A stretch of 41,560 bases of DNA from Gemmatimonadota bacterium (GTDB lineage Bacteria; Gemmatimonadota; Gemmatimonadetes; Longimicrobiales; Gaopeijiaceae). The position numbers and the translations under genes are program-made. The stretch covers positions 1-41,560 of the forward strand of contig JAJEBS010000226.1 of NCBI GenBank assembly GCA_022822425.1, in the 5' to 3' direction. The first letter of the stretch is position 1. Each line of letters starts with the position of its first letter. This document shows, in pieces, positions 6,801-14,628 of this stretch. Under the pieces are notes generated by a model, which ran no database searches, had not been told where the DNA came from, and saw only the letters and a program-made list of their open reading frames with translations.

Positions 6801-9230
6801 ATGCGGCCGCCAGTATCGCATCCGACACGACTCGATATGTCGTCTTTCTTTCTGATTCTGGCGCCTGTCCTTGCGACTCTGGCCCCGATCGCGGGTCACG
6901 CCCAGGAGGCGCCGCGGGCGCTCACCGCTGAGGACTACGCCCGCGCCGAACGGCACCTCGGGGAGCACCTGAACCCGCTTGTGTTCAACGGAGCGGTCGA
7001 TCCCAACTGGATGCCGGACGGCCGCTTCTGGTACCACAATCGCGCGCCGGAGGGGGGCCAATACGTGATGGTCGACCCCGGCGCCGGCACCCGGGAACCC
7101 GCCTTCGACCATGAGCGAATGGCGAACGCGCTGTCGGGGGTGGCCGGCGCGGGCGCGACGGCGGATGGCCTGCCACCCGGGCAGTTCATCCCCGAGGCGG
7201 CGGTGATGCTCTTCGCGCCTGAAGGTGACGACTTCCGCGAGGAGGGACGCGCCTTCCGCTGCAGCACGATCGCCTACCGCTGCGAGGAGTTGGAGGGCTC
7301 CCCGGAACAGCGCCGGGCCAACTACATGGCCATCTCCATGGGCTTCGAGGCGGCGTTCCGCCGCTCCGCCGGCGTCGTCTCGCCGGACGAGGCGCGGGAG
7401 GCCTTCATCCGCGACCACAACCTGTGGGTGCGCGAGACGCAGACCGGCGAAGAAACTCAGCTGACCTTCGACGGCGAGGAGGACTTCGGCTACGCCACCA
7501 ACAACGCGGGCTGGGTGCGGAGCCCCCGGCCCGTCCTCCGCTGGTCCCCCGACAGCCGCAGGATCGCGACCTTCCAGCACGACGCGCGCGGCGTGGGCAT
7601 GATGTACATGGTCAACACCCAGGTGGGTCATCCCGAGCTGGATGCCTGGCGCTATCCGCTGCCCGAGGACTCGGTGATCTTCCGCATCCATCGCGTGGTG
7701 CTGGATCTGGACGCGTCCGCCGACTCGCGCCTGGTGCGTTTCGACATGCCACCGGACCAGCACCGCTCGACGGTGTGCGACCACGTCGCCTGCGGCGGCA
7801 CCTTCGCGGACGTGGAATGGAGCGACGACGCCAACCGGGTGGCCTTCGTGTCGAGTTCCCGCGACCACAAGGAGGCTATCCTGCGCATCGCCGACGCGCG
7901 CACCGGCGAGGTTCGGGATGTTCTGGAGGAGCGGGTGGAGACCTTCTTCGAGTCCGGAGACGGAGGCCACAACTGGCGCGTCCTCGAGGAGAGCGGCGAG
8001 GTCATCTGGTTCTCCAGGCGCGACAACTGGAGCCATCTCTATCTGTACGACCTTGATACCGGGGCGCTTAAACGGCAGATCACCTCCGGGGAGTGGAATG
8101 TCCTGGAGGTGCTGGAGGTCGACACCGACGCCCGCACCGTGCTCTTCATCGGCAACGAGCGCGAGGACGGGGACCCGTACTTCCGCTACCTGTATCAGAT
8201 CGGGCTGGACGGGGGCGACGTGCGGCTGCTCACTCCCGACAGCGCCGACCACTCCATCTCGCGCTCTCCCGACGGCGACTACTTCGTCGACACCTGGTCC
8301 ACCCCCGTGACGCCGCCCGTGAGCGCCGTGCGCGACATGAGGGGAGAGGTCGTGCTGGAGCTCGAACGCGCAGACATCTCCGGCCTGGAGGCGGCCGGCT
8401 GGCAGCCGCCCATCCCCTTCGAGGTGAAGGCGCGCGACGGCGTCACCGACCTCTACGGGCTCATGTTCCGCCCCTCCAACTTCGACCCGTCGATGAAGTA
8501 CCCGATCGTCAACTACCTCTACCCGGGTCCGCAGAGCGGGAGTGTCGGGAGCCGCAGCTTCCGAGCCGCGCACCGGGATCTGCAGGCGATCGCGGAGCTG
8601 GGATTCGTGGTGGTCGAGCTGGACGCCATGGGTACGCCCATGCGCTCGCGCTCCTTCCACGAGGCGTATTACGGCAACATGGGCGACAACGGCCTCCCCG
8701 ATCAGATCACCGGCATCCAGCAGCTCGCCGAGCGGCACGAGTGGATGGACATCGACCGGGTGGGCATCTTCGGGCACTCGGGCGGCGGCTTCGCGTCCAC
8801 GGCCGGCATCCTGCGCTATCCGGAGTTCTACAAGGTGGCGGTGTCACAGGCGGGCAACCACGACAACCGCAACTACGAGGACGACTGGGGCGAGAAGTGG
8901 CAGGGGCTGCTCGAGGAATACGACGACGGCACGACCAACTACGACAACCAGGCCAACCAGCTGGTGGCGGAGAACCTGCAGGGCAAGTTGCTGATCGCCC
9001 ACGGCACCATGGACACCAACGTGCCTCATTCCAACACCATGCTGGTGGTGGACGCCCTCATCGCCGCGAACAAGGACTTCGACCTGGTGCTGTTCCCGAA
9101 TCGGGGCCACGGCTTCGGCAACGAGCCCTACATGATGCGCAAGCGCTGGGACTACTTCGTGCGCCATCTCATGGGCGCGGAGCCGCCGGCGGAATATGAG
9201 TTCGGGCAGCTGCGGCGGCCGGTCGGGTGA
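6801..9230 (+). CDS. Secreted S9 family peptidase, DPP-IV-like
   Basis: I chose ATG 6801 because a strong ribosome-binding site (GGAGGAAGG, 6790-6798) precedes it and a signal peptide follows (hydrophobic core after RLDMSSF, cleavage probably after GHAQ). The mature protein is 809 residues with precursor. The N-terminal two thirds form the DPP-IV-type beta-propeller (repeats such as WSPDSRRIATF and WSDDANRVAF), and the C-terminal third is the alpha/beta hydrolase. The catalytic triad is visible: Ser660 in GIFGHSGGGF, Asp738 in GTMDTNV, and His770 in RGHGFG. Such enzymes remove dipeptides from peptide N-termini or act as oligopeptidases in the periplasm. It stands alone, convergent with the universal stress protein gene. 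Confidence 0.93.
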   Translation: MRPPVSHPTRLDMSSFFLILAPVLATLAPIAGHAQEAPRALTAEDYARAERHLGEHLNPLVFNGAVDPNWMPDGRFWYHNRAPEGGQYVMVDPGAGTREPAFDHERMANALSGVAGAGATADGLPPGQFIPEAAVMLFAPEGDDFREEGRAFRCSTIAYRCEELEGSPEQRRANYMAISMGFEAAFRRSAGVVSPDEAREAFIRDHNLWVRETQTGEETQLTFDGEEDFGYATNNAGWVRSPRPVLRWSPDSRRIATFQHDARGVGMMYMVNTQVGHPELDAWRYPLPEDSVIFRIHRVVLDLDASADSRLVRFDMPPDQHRSTVCDHVACGGTFADVEWSDDANRVAFVSSSRDHKEAILRIADARTGEVRDVLEERVETFFESGDGGHNWRVLEESGEVIWFSRRDNWSHLYLYDLDTGALKRQITSGEWNVLEVLEVDTDARTVLFIGNEREDGDPYFRYLYQIGLDGGDVRLLTPDSADHSISRSPDGDYFVDTWSTPVTPPVSAVRDMRGEVVLELERADISGLEAAGWQPPIPFEVKARDGVTDLYGLMFRPSNFDPSMKYPIVNYLYPGPQSGSVGSRSFRAAHRDLQAIAELGFVVVELDAMGTPMRSRSFHEAYYGNMGDNGLPDQITGIQQLAERHEWMDIDRVGIFGHSGGGFASTAGILRYPEFYKVAVSQAGNHDNRNYEDDWGEKWQGLLEEYDDGTTNYDNQANQLVAENLQGKLLIAHGTMDTNVPHSNTMLVVDALIAANKDFDLVLFPNRGHGFGNEPYMMRKRWDYFVRHLMGAEPPAEYEFGQLRRPVG

Positions 9231-9257
9231 GGGCAGCCGTAAGAGCCGTCAAGGCTG

Positions 9258-10190
9258 TTACGACGCGCCAGCCGAGGGACGCCGGGTGATGAGCAGGGGT
9301 ATCTCGGCGCCCCGAATCAGCTTGTCGGCGACGCTGCCGACCAGGAAACGGGTAACGCCGCCCCTTCCGTGCGTCGAGAGAACGATCACGTCGACGTCCG
9401 CCTCTCTGCAGTAGCGAAGCAAGCCGTGCGCCGCGTCATGCGCTGTGAGCACACGCGTTTCCAACAAGCCGACTCCCTCGTTCTTCACACGCTGTGAGGC
9501 CGTAGCCAGATAGGCCTCCGCCCCCTTTCTACGCTCTTCCCGGAACGAGTCCCCGGATATCGTTTGCGGCAGATAGGCCTCCGGGATGGGGAACCCCTCC
9601 TCGACGACACTCGCAAGTGTAAGCCGGACGCCATCCGATGCCGGAAGCACCAGCGACACCACGTCAAGGGCGGCTTCGGCCGCTTCTGAACCGTCCAGGG
9701 GAACCATCACGTGGCGGATTTGGTCCTCGGCGAACAGTTTCTCGCCGCTCCCGGTAGACGGAAGGAGGAGATGCGGTCGTTCCAGGCTGCGAAGCAGTTC
9801 GTCCGCCGTACTTCCGAGCCAGGCCCGCCGGAACGGTCCCCGGCCGTGGGTGGTCAGGACGATCAGGTCGATGTCGAGTTCGTCGGCCACCTTCCTGATG
9901 GTCTTGCCCACGCTGCCCACGCCCACGCGAACCTCGACTCGGAGTTCTGCGGAGCGGGCCGCGACCCGGGCGGCCGTCTGCTCCAGGTAGCGCCGGAGGC
10001 GAGCTTCCTCCTGAAGCATCCAGTCCGGAAACAGGGTTGGGTCCGCGAAGGAAATCGGAACAGGAGGTACGGTGGAGACCACCGAAACGAGATGAATCTC
10101 CGCCCGGAATCGGATCGCAAGAGCCACGGCCGGGCTCAAAGCCCGCTTTGCGAAGTCGGACCCGTCCAGGGGCACGAGTATCCGTTTCAT
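9258..10190 (-). CDS. Tandem universal stress protein (UspA-type)
   Basis: This 310-residue cytoplasmic protein holds two Usp domains in tandem, starting with MKRILVPLDGSDFAKRAL and, near residue 160, VMVPLDGSEAAEAAL. Each half ends with the ATP-binding signature G-x2-G-x9-G-S/T: THGRGPFRRAWLGSTADEL in the first and THGRGGVTRFLVGSVADKL in the second. Both domains should therefore bind ATP. Tandem Usp proteins are linked to stress, starvation and redox responses, without a known catalytic reaction. The gene is divergent from the ZIP transporters. Confidence 0.93.
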   Translation of the reverse strand: MKRILVPLDGSDFAKRALSPAVALAIRFRAEIHLVSVVSTVPPVPISFADPTLFPDWMLQEEARLRRYLEQTAARVAARSAELRVEVRVGVGSVGKTIRKVADELDIDLIVLTTHGRGPFRRAWLGSTADELLRSLERPHLLLPSTGSGEKLFAEDQIRHVMVPLDGSEAAEAALDVVSLVLPASDGVRLTLASVVEEGFPIPEAYLPQTISGDSFREERRKGAEAYLATASQRVKNEGVGLLETRVLTAHDAAHGLLRYCREADVDVIVLSTHGRGGVTRFLVGSVADKLIRGAEIPLLITRRPSAGAS

Positions 10191-10372
10191 TGCCCCGCTC
10201 CTTGCTCCGGGGTGTACTCTCCCTCACACAGTTTAGGAGCGCCCGGGAGCGATGGTCAACGAGCCGGGCGTGGCGGTCGGCGGGTATTCACCAGCGGCCT
10301 GCGGTCGAAGGATGCGGTAACGGTGACGGCGGTATACGGCGATGGATCCGAGACGTGCCTGGAGGCGGGCAC

Positions 10373-10389
10373 CCGGGCGGGACGCCCGG
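10373..10389 (+). promoter_or_regulatory. Perfect GC hairpin 16 nt ahead of the first ZIP gene
   Basis: CCGGGCG (10373-10379) and CGCCCGG (10383-10389) form a 7-bp stem with a GGA loop, ending 16 nt before the ATG at 10406. The start has no obvious Shine-Dalgarno sequence. The hairpin may therefore affect translation or be an operator palindrome. In GC-rich DNA such stems also occur by chance. Confidence 0.3.
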
Positions 10390-10405
10390 CGGCCGGAATT
10401 CGCTG

Positions 10406-11140
10406 ATGGATCCCGCGTTCGCCGTCCTCCTGCTCTCGGCAATCGCGGCAGCCGCGTCCACGGTCGGGGTCCTGCCGCTCGTACGCAGGCCGCACGTCCC
10501 GCTCGTCGCGATCGGATGGGCGCACGCGCTTGCCGGGGGTGCGATGCTGGGCGCGGCGTTCGTCCTCATGACCGCGACTCCGAACCGCAGTCCGGATGTC
10601 GCCGCGCTGGGCGCGCTGCTCGGGATCGCCTTCGTCCGCCTCACGCACATGGCTTCGGGCACCGAGGACCTCGATCTGGACCGCCTGGACGAGACGAGCG
10701 GGATGTACGGGTACAGGGTTCTGCTCGTGAACGCCCTCCACTCGGCGTTCGAAGGGGTTGCGATCGGGGCGGCTGTGATGGTCGACCTGCCGTTCGGCGT
10801 CTTCGTTGCGCTGGCGATGGGTGTGCACAACGTGCCCGAGGCCACGGCGTTGAGCGCGGTGCTGCGGGCGCACGGCGTACGCCTTCGCCACGCCGCCGGT
10901 CTCGCGTTCGTCAGCAACGTACCGCAGATCCTGATGGCGGTGGCCACCGTCGCCCTCATCCGGACTGAGCCGTCGCTCCTGCCGTGGGCGCTGGGCTTCG
11001 CCTTTGGAGCAATGGTCTATCTCGTGCTCGCCGAGCACCTGCCCGAATCGTACCGCAAGGCGGGATACACCACGATCGCGCTTGTCACCATCGTCGCCAT
11101 GGGGATCGTTGTCCTCATGGGCGGTGGCCGGGGGGGCTGA
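10406..11140 (+). CDS. ZIP family metal transporter (first of pair)
   Basis: The 244-residue protein is a polytopic inner-membrane protein with about eight hydrophobic segments. The ZIP metal-binding motifs are present in the two central helices: NALHSAFEGVAIG (His and Glu) and MGVHNVPEATALS. ZIP proteins carry divalent metals such as zinc, iron or manganese into the cytoplasm. A moderately charged loop (GTEDLDLDRLDETSG) replaces the His-rich loop of many ZIPs. ATG 10406 is chosen because it begins the first membrane segment. It is followed by a second ZIP gene after 1 nt, so the two are co-translated and may form a heterodimer, since ZIPs are dimeric. Confidence 0.88.
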   Translation: MDPAFAVLLLSAIAAAASTVGVLPLVRRPHVPLVAIGWAHALAGGAMLGAAFVLMTATPNRSPDVAALGALLGIAFVRLTHMASGTEDLDLDRLDETSGMYGYRVLLVNALHSAFEGVAIGAAVMVDLPFGVFVALAMGVHNVPEATALSAVLRAHGVRLRHAAGLAFVSNVPQILMAVATVALIRTEPSLLPWALGFAFGAMVYLVLAEHLPESYRKAGYTTIALVTIVAMGIVVLMGGGRGG

Positions 11141-11141
11141 G

Positions 11142-11879
11142 ATGTTCATGGAGCCGTGGGTCGTCGTCGGAATCTGCGGGCTTGCGACGGCGCTGGCCAC
11201 GGGGCTGGGCGCGATCCCGTTTGTCTTCGTGCGCAACGTGTCGGCGAGGGCCGTGGCCGTGTCGAACGCGCTCGCCGCCGGGCTCATGCTGGGGGCCAGC
11301 TTCGGCCTGGTGGCCGAGGGGACGGCGCACGGGCGCTGGCAGACATTGGTCGGCGCGGTGGTCGGCCTCGCGTTCATCCTTGGCGTGGAGCGGGCGCTCG
11401 AAGGTCGCAACCTCGAGATCGGCCTCGTTCGGGGCGCGGATTCCCGGCGCATGGCGCTCATGGTCATCGTCATGACCGCCCATTCCTTCTCGGAGGGGGT
11501 GGCGGTCGGCGTCTCGTTCGGAGGCGGTATCACGCTGGCCACCGTGATCACGCTGGCGATCGCCGTGCACAACGTCCCCGAGGGTCTGGCGATCAGCGCG
11601 GTGCTGCGGCCGCGCGGCGTCTCGCTGTGGAAGTGCGCGGGCTGGAGCGTCTTCTCGTCGCTTCCCCAGCCGCTGATGGCGGTGCCCGCGTTCCTGTTCG
11701 TGGAATTGTTCCGGCCGACGCTTCCCTACGGGATCGGCTTCGCTGCGGGCGCCATGGTGTTCATGGTGCTGGCCGAACTCCTTCCCGAGGCCTACGAGAC
11801 CGAGCGCAAATCGACTGTGGCGCTGCTCGTGAGCCTCACGCTGGTGGGGATGGTCCTCTTCCAGCGCGTCCTCGGCTGA
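11142..11879 (+). CDS. ZIP family metal transporter (second of pair)
   Basis: The ATG at 11142 lies one base after the stop of the first ZIP gene. The 245-residue product has the same layout of about eight membrane helices, with the metal motifs MTAHSFSEGVAVG and IAVHNVPEGLAIS. It keeps the complete HNxPEG motif, whereas the first copy reads HNVPEA, so the second copy is the more canonical transporter. The pair is probably an old duplication that has diverged, with the two proteins working together or on different metals. The metal cannot be told from sequence. Confidence 0.88.
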   Translation: MFMEPWVVVGICGLATALATGLGAIPFVFVRNVSARAVAVSNALAAGLMLGASFGLVAEGTAHGRWQTLVGAVVGLAFILGVERALEGRNLEIGLVRGADSRRMALMVIVMTAHSFSEGVAVGVSFGGGITLATVITLAIAVHNVPEGLAISAVLRPRGVSLWKCAGWSVFSSLPQPLMAVPAFLFVELFRPTLPYGIGFAAGAMVFMVLAELLPEAYETERKSTVALLVSLTLVGMVLFQRVLG

Positions 11880-11889
11880 GCCGTGTCCG

Positions 11890-11910
11890 GGCGGGCGAAC
11901 GATGCCCGCC
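11890..11910 (+). terminator. Hairpin after the ZIP operon
   Basis: GGCGGGC (11890-11896) and GCCCGCC (11904-11910) form a 7-bp stem with a 7-nt loop, 10 nt after the ZIP stop and in the 164-nt space between convergent genes. It is followed by GAAAAAG and not by a T run, so it is not a textbook intrinsic terminator. Confidence 0.35.
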
Positions 11911-12043
11911 GAAAAAGCCGCGCGACCAGAACCGGGCATTACGCCGGGCCAGCGCGCGCATCACCCCCGCCAGTTCGGCGTCTGACGTCACCGCTCCGGC
12001 GACGCCGATTGCCGGCCTCTGTCCCGCGCGAATCGACGCGGCT

Positions 12044-12586
12044 CTACCCGCCGGCCGTCGTCTCCGCCGCCAGCACGTCGCCCACCGCCTGCACGATGTC
12101 CTGCTGCGGACCGATGCCCGTATAGGCGACCTTGCCCTCCGCGTCCAGGATGACCACGTAGGCGGTCGCCGGCGCCAGGAAGGCGCGCGTGGCGTTGCCG
12201 CGGGTGTCCCATAGCATCAGGAAGGGGATGGCGTGCCGCTCCAGGTGCCGGCGCACGGCGCGCTGGCTCTGGGCCACCGCGACCGCGACCGCGAGGAAGC
12301 CGACGTCGTCGCCGTAGCGCTCGAAGGCGGCGTCCATGCTGGGCTGCAGCGCCTCGCACTGCTCGCACCAACTGGCCCAGAACTCGAGCAGCAGGGGTCG
12401 CTCGCCGACGTATTCCGCGAGGTCGACGGGTTCTCCGTCGAGGGTCTCGATGGTGGGAGGCTGCGGCGTCTCGCCCACGGCGATGCCGATCTCGCCCCGC
12501 TCCTGCGCGCCCGCGCCGCTGAAGAGCATCGCGACGGTGCCAAGCACCGCCGCTGCCGCCAGGAGATTCCTTCTGACCGTATTCAC
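12044..12586 (-). CDS. TlpA-like periplasmic thioredoxin
   Basis: The gene starts at GTG read from 12586, which overlaps the ccdA stop in a GTGA. The 180-residue product has a signal peptide (basic start, Ala/Leu core, cleavage after GAGAQ) and then a thioredoxin fold with the redox motif WASWCEQC (Cys74, Cys77). TlpA/ResA-type proteins pass electrons from CcdA to periplasmic disulfides, for example in cytochrome c maturation. The direct coupling to ccdA supports this. The open frame extends far upstream on this strand, but that extension runs across ccdA and glcE and is not coding. Confidence 0.9.
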   Translation of the reverse strand: MNTVRRNLLAAAAVLGTVAMLFSGAGAQERGEIGIAVGETPQPPTIETLDGEPVDLAEYVGERPLLLEFWASWCEQCEALQPSMDAAFERYGDDVGFLAVAVAVAQSQRAVRRHLERHAIPFLMLWDTRGNATRAFLAPATAYVVILDAEGKVAYTGIGPQQDIVQAVGDVLAAETTAGG

Positions 12587-13311
12587 ATCACCAGTCCCGT
12601 TTGAATCAGGTAGTACTCCGCCACGCCCAGCATAATGATACCCGCCGCCTTCTTGATCCATACCATCCAGGCTCCGGACTTCGGCAGCCAGGTGGCGGTG
12701 CCGGAGAAGAGCCCGACCGCGACCAGCAGCGAGGTCATCCCCAGCGAGAACACGAAGAGGTAGATGAACCCCATGGCGCCGGCCTGGGTCGCCGCCACCC
12801 AGGTGAGGACCACGGCGAAGGCGGGGGCGCCGCAGGGCGCCGCCACGATGCCGGAGGTGGCGCCCAGCAGGAAGACCGCCGGGTAGGATCCGCCGCCCAG
12901 CCCGCCGGCCCAATGCAGCAGCCGCTTGGGCGCGCTGACCGGAATCACATCCAGCATGGCCAGCGCGAAGATGATGAGCAGGTTGGCGGTGGCGAACCGC
13001 ACCCAGGGGTTCGCGCTGACCGTGCCGAAGAGAGTGCCGCTCAGCCCCGCCAACAGGCCGAGCAGGGCGTAGAACATGGCCAACCCCGTCACATAGGTGA
13101 GCGTCAGCCCCACGATGCGCGCGCGCGGCGCCTTGTCCCTGGAGGCCCCGGCGATGACCGAGGCGGTGATGGGGATCATCGGGTAGACGCACGGCGTCAG
13201 GCTGGTCAGCACACCTGCCCAGAAGAGCAGCCCCATGGCCAGCAGGGGACTCGCGCTCAGGCTCTCGGAGATGCCTCCGACCTGCGCGGCGGCGGTCCAG
13301 ATGGCTGACAT
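12583..13311 (-). CDS. ccdA: CcdA/DsbD-type thiol-disulfide membrane transporter
   Basis: This 242-residue inner-membrane protein has six predicted membrane segments. The two redox cysteines of the family sit in helices 1 and 4: LTSLTPCVYPMIPIT and VAAPCGAPAFAVV. CcdA moves reducing equivalents from cytoplasmic thioredoxin to periplasmic partners. Its stop overlaps the start of the tlpA-like gene by four bases, so the two form a functional pair. Upstream, glcE ends 25 nt before the start, which places the redox pair in the same transcript as the glycolate oxidase subunits. Confidence 0.92.
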   Translation of the reverse strand: MSAIWTAAAQVGGISESLSASPLLAMGLLFWAGVLTSLTPCVYPMIPITASVIAGASRDKAPRARIVGLTLTYVTGLAMFYALLGLLAGLSGTLFGTVSANPWVRFATANLLIIFALAMLDVIPVSAPKRLLHWAGGLGGGSYPAVFLLGATSGIVAAPCGAPAFAVVLTWVAATQAGAMGFIYLFVFSLGMTSLLVAVGLFSGTATWLPKSGAWMVWIKKAAGIIMLGVAEYYLIQTGLVM

Positions 13312-13335
13312 GGCCCGACTCCCGGGTGCGGCGGT

Positions 13336-14628
13336 CTACGAGGCCGGCGGGGACAGTACCCCGGCGGGGTCGAAGCTGTCCACGATGCCGCGCGTGAGCG
13401 CGAGGACGCCCTGCGCGGTAGCGGGTTCGGGCGCGGGCCACCGGGGGAGGCCTGCGCGCGAGACCCGGAAGGTCGCTCCGGCCGGCACGACATCGTCGCG
13501 CAGGCGGGCGAGGGTGTCGAAGGCGGCCGCCGGGTCGGCACCGCCGGCCCCGCCCACCGCCACCCGCAGCACCCCCAGCGAGACGTGCGCGGCCACCGTG
13601 CCGCACTCCACGGCCGGCTCCGCCAGGTCGCCCAGGCGAGAGGGCAGGTGGCTGACCCGCGCCACGGCGGCTGCCTGGTCCTCGAAGCGTTCCAGCGCCG
13701 CAAACCAGCGCGCGGACGCCTCGCCCTCCAGGCGCTGGCTGGCGTTCCGTCCCACGCGCCCGTTGAGGATGCGCTCCGATTCCGCGACCGCCTCGGGCGA
13801 GCCGAGCAGGCGAACGGCGACGGTCGGCTCCTTGCCGTGGCCGGCCACCAGCTCCAGCGCCGGGATGCGCACCGGCGCGGTGGCGAGCGAGCGGGCCAGC
13901 ACGACGGTCAGCGCCAGCCGGGGGGTCTGGTAGAGGAGGGTCACGTCCCGGGCCGGCCGCGGGTGCAGGCGCACGGTCGCGGAGGTCACGATCCCGAGCC
14001 GCCCGCCGCTCCCCACCGCGAGCTTCACCAGGTCGTAGCCGGCGACGTTCTTGACCACCCGGCCGCCCAGTTCGAGCACGCGCCCGTCCCCGGTCACCAG
14101 CGTCAGCCCGAGGACGTGGTCGCGGGGGGTGCCGAACTTGCCCTGAAGCGGCCCGTACGCCCCGCTCGCCAGCACGCCTCCGAGGCTGCGCCGGGCCCGT
14201 CCGGGCGGGTCGAGGGGGAGCCACTGGCCCTGGTCGCCGGTCACGCGTTCCAATTGACCGAGGGCTACCCCGGCGTCCGCCGTGAGGGTCAGGTCGGCTG
14301 GGTCGTAGGCGTGGACGGTGTCCAGCGCGCGCGTGCTCACCACCAGGTCCACCGGTCCGTCCAGGTAGCCGGGAGGGAGGGAGCTGGCGTTGCCGATGCA
14401 GCGCACCTGCCGGCCGTCGCGGGACGCCCGCGCCATCAGGTTGCGCAGCTCCCTGACCGTCTGCGGCACCACCACGGGCGCGCCGCCGGCCACCGCCACC
14501 CGGCCGTCCGCCGCCGCTCCGCCGTTCATTGCGGGCGCGCCGCCGGGGTTCGCCTCGCGGTCCGGGCGCTCCGTTCCCGCCTCGTCATCGCTCACCGTCG
14601 TCGGGCCGTTCAGCTCGTCCGGGCTCAT
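13336..14628 (-). CDS. glcE: Glycolate oxidase subunit GlcE-like, FAD-binding
   Basis: The start is the ATG read from 14628, which overlaps the glcD stop in an ATGA. The 430-residue product has a long Gly/Ala/Pro-rich N-terminal extension (about 50 residues), then the FAD-binding PCMH half-domain: VPQTVRELRNLM, LTADAGVALGQLERV, RRSLGGVLASGAYGPL, and the GlcE hallmark ELGGRVVKNVAGYDLVKL. The remainder is a divergent C-terminal domain. GlcE works with GlcD and the iron-sulfur subunit GlcF to oxidise glycolate (or another 2-hydroxy acid) to glyoxylate and feed electrons to the quinone pool. No glcF is next to it here. Confidence 0.92.
   Translation of the reverse strand: MSPDELNGPTTVSDDEAGTERPDREANPGGAPAMNGGAAADGRVAVAGGAPVVVPQTVRELRNLMARASRDGRQVRCIGNASSLPPGYLDGPVDLVVSTRALDTVHAYDPADLTLTADAGVALGQLERVTGDQGQWLPLDPPGRARRSLGGVLASGAYGPLQGKFGTPRDHVLGLTLVTGDGRVLELGGRVVKNVAGYDLVKLAVGSGGRLGIVTSATVRLHPRPARDVTLLYQTPRLALTVVLARSLATAPVRIPALELVAGHGKEPTVAVRLLGSPEAVAESERILNGRVGRNASQRLEGEASARWFAALERFEDQAAAVARVSHLPSRLGDLAEPAVECGTVAAHVSLGVLRVAVGGAGGADPAAAFDTLARLRDDVVPAGATFRVSRAGLPRWPAPEPATAQGVLALTRGIVDSFDPAGVLSPPAS

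Noticed and set aside
6507-8777. A 756-residue frame antisense to the S9 peptidase
   Set aside because: Val/His/Gly-biased shadow of a strong coding frame; its N- and C-terminal ends match no family.
12044-14224. A 726-residue frame on the minus strand
   Set aside because: Only its C-terminal 180 residues (from 12586) match a thioredoxin; the rest runs across ccdA and glcE in a different frame and is Arg/Pro/Ala-rich shadow.
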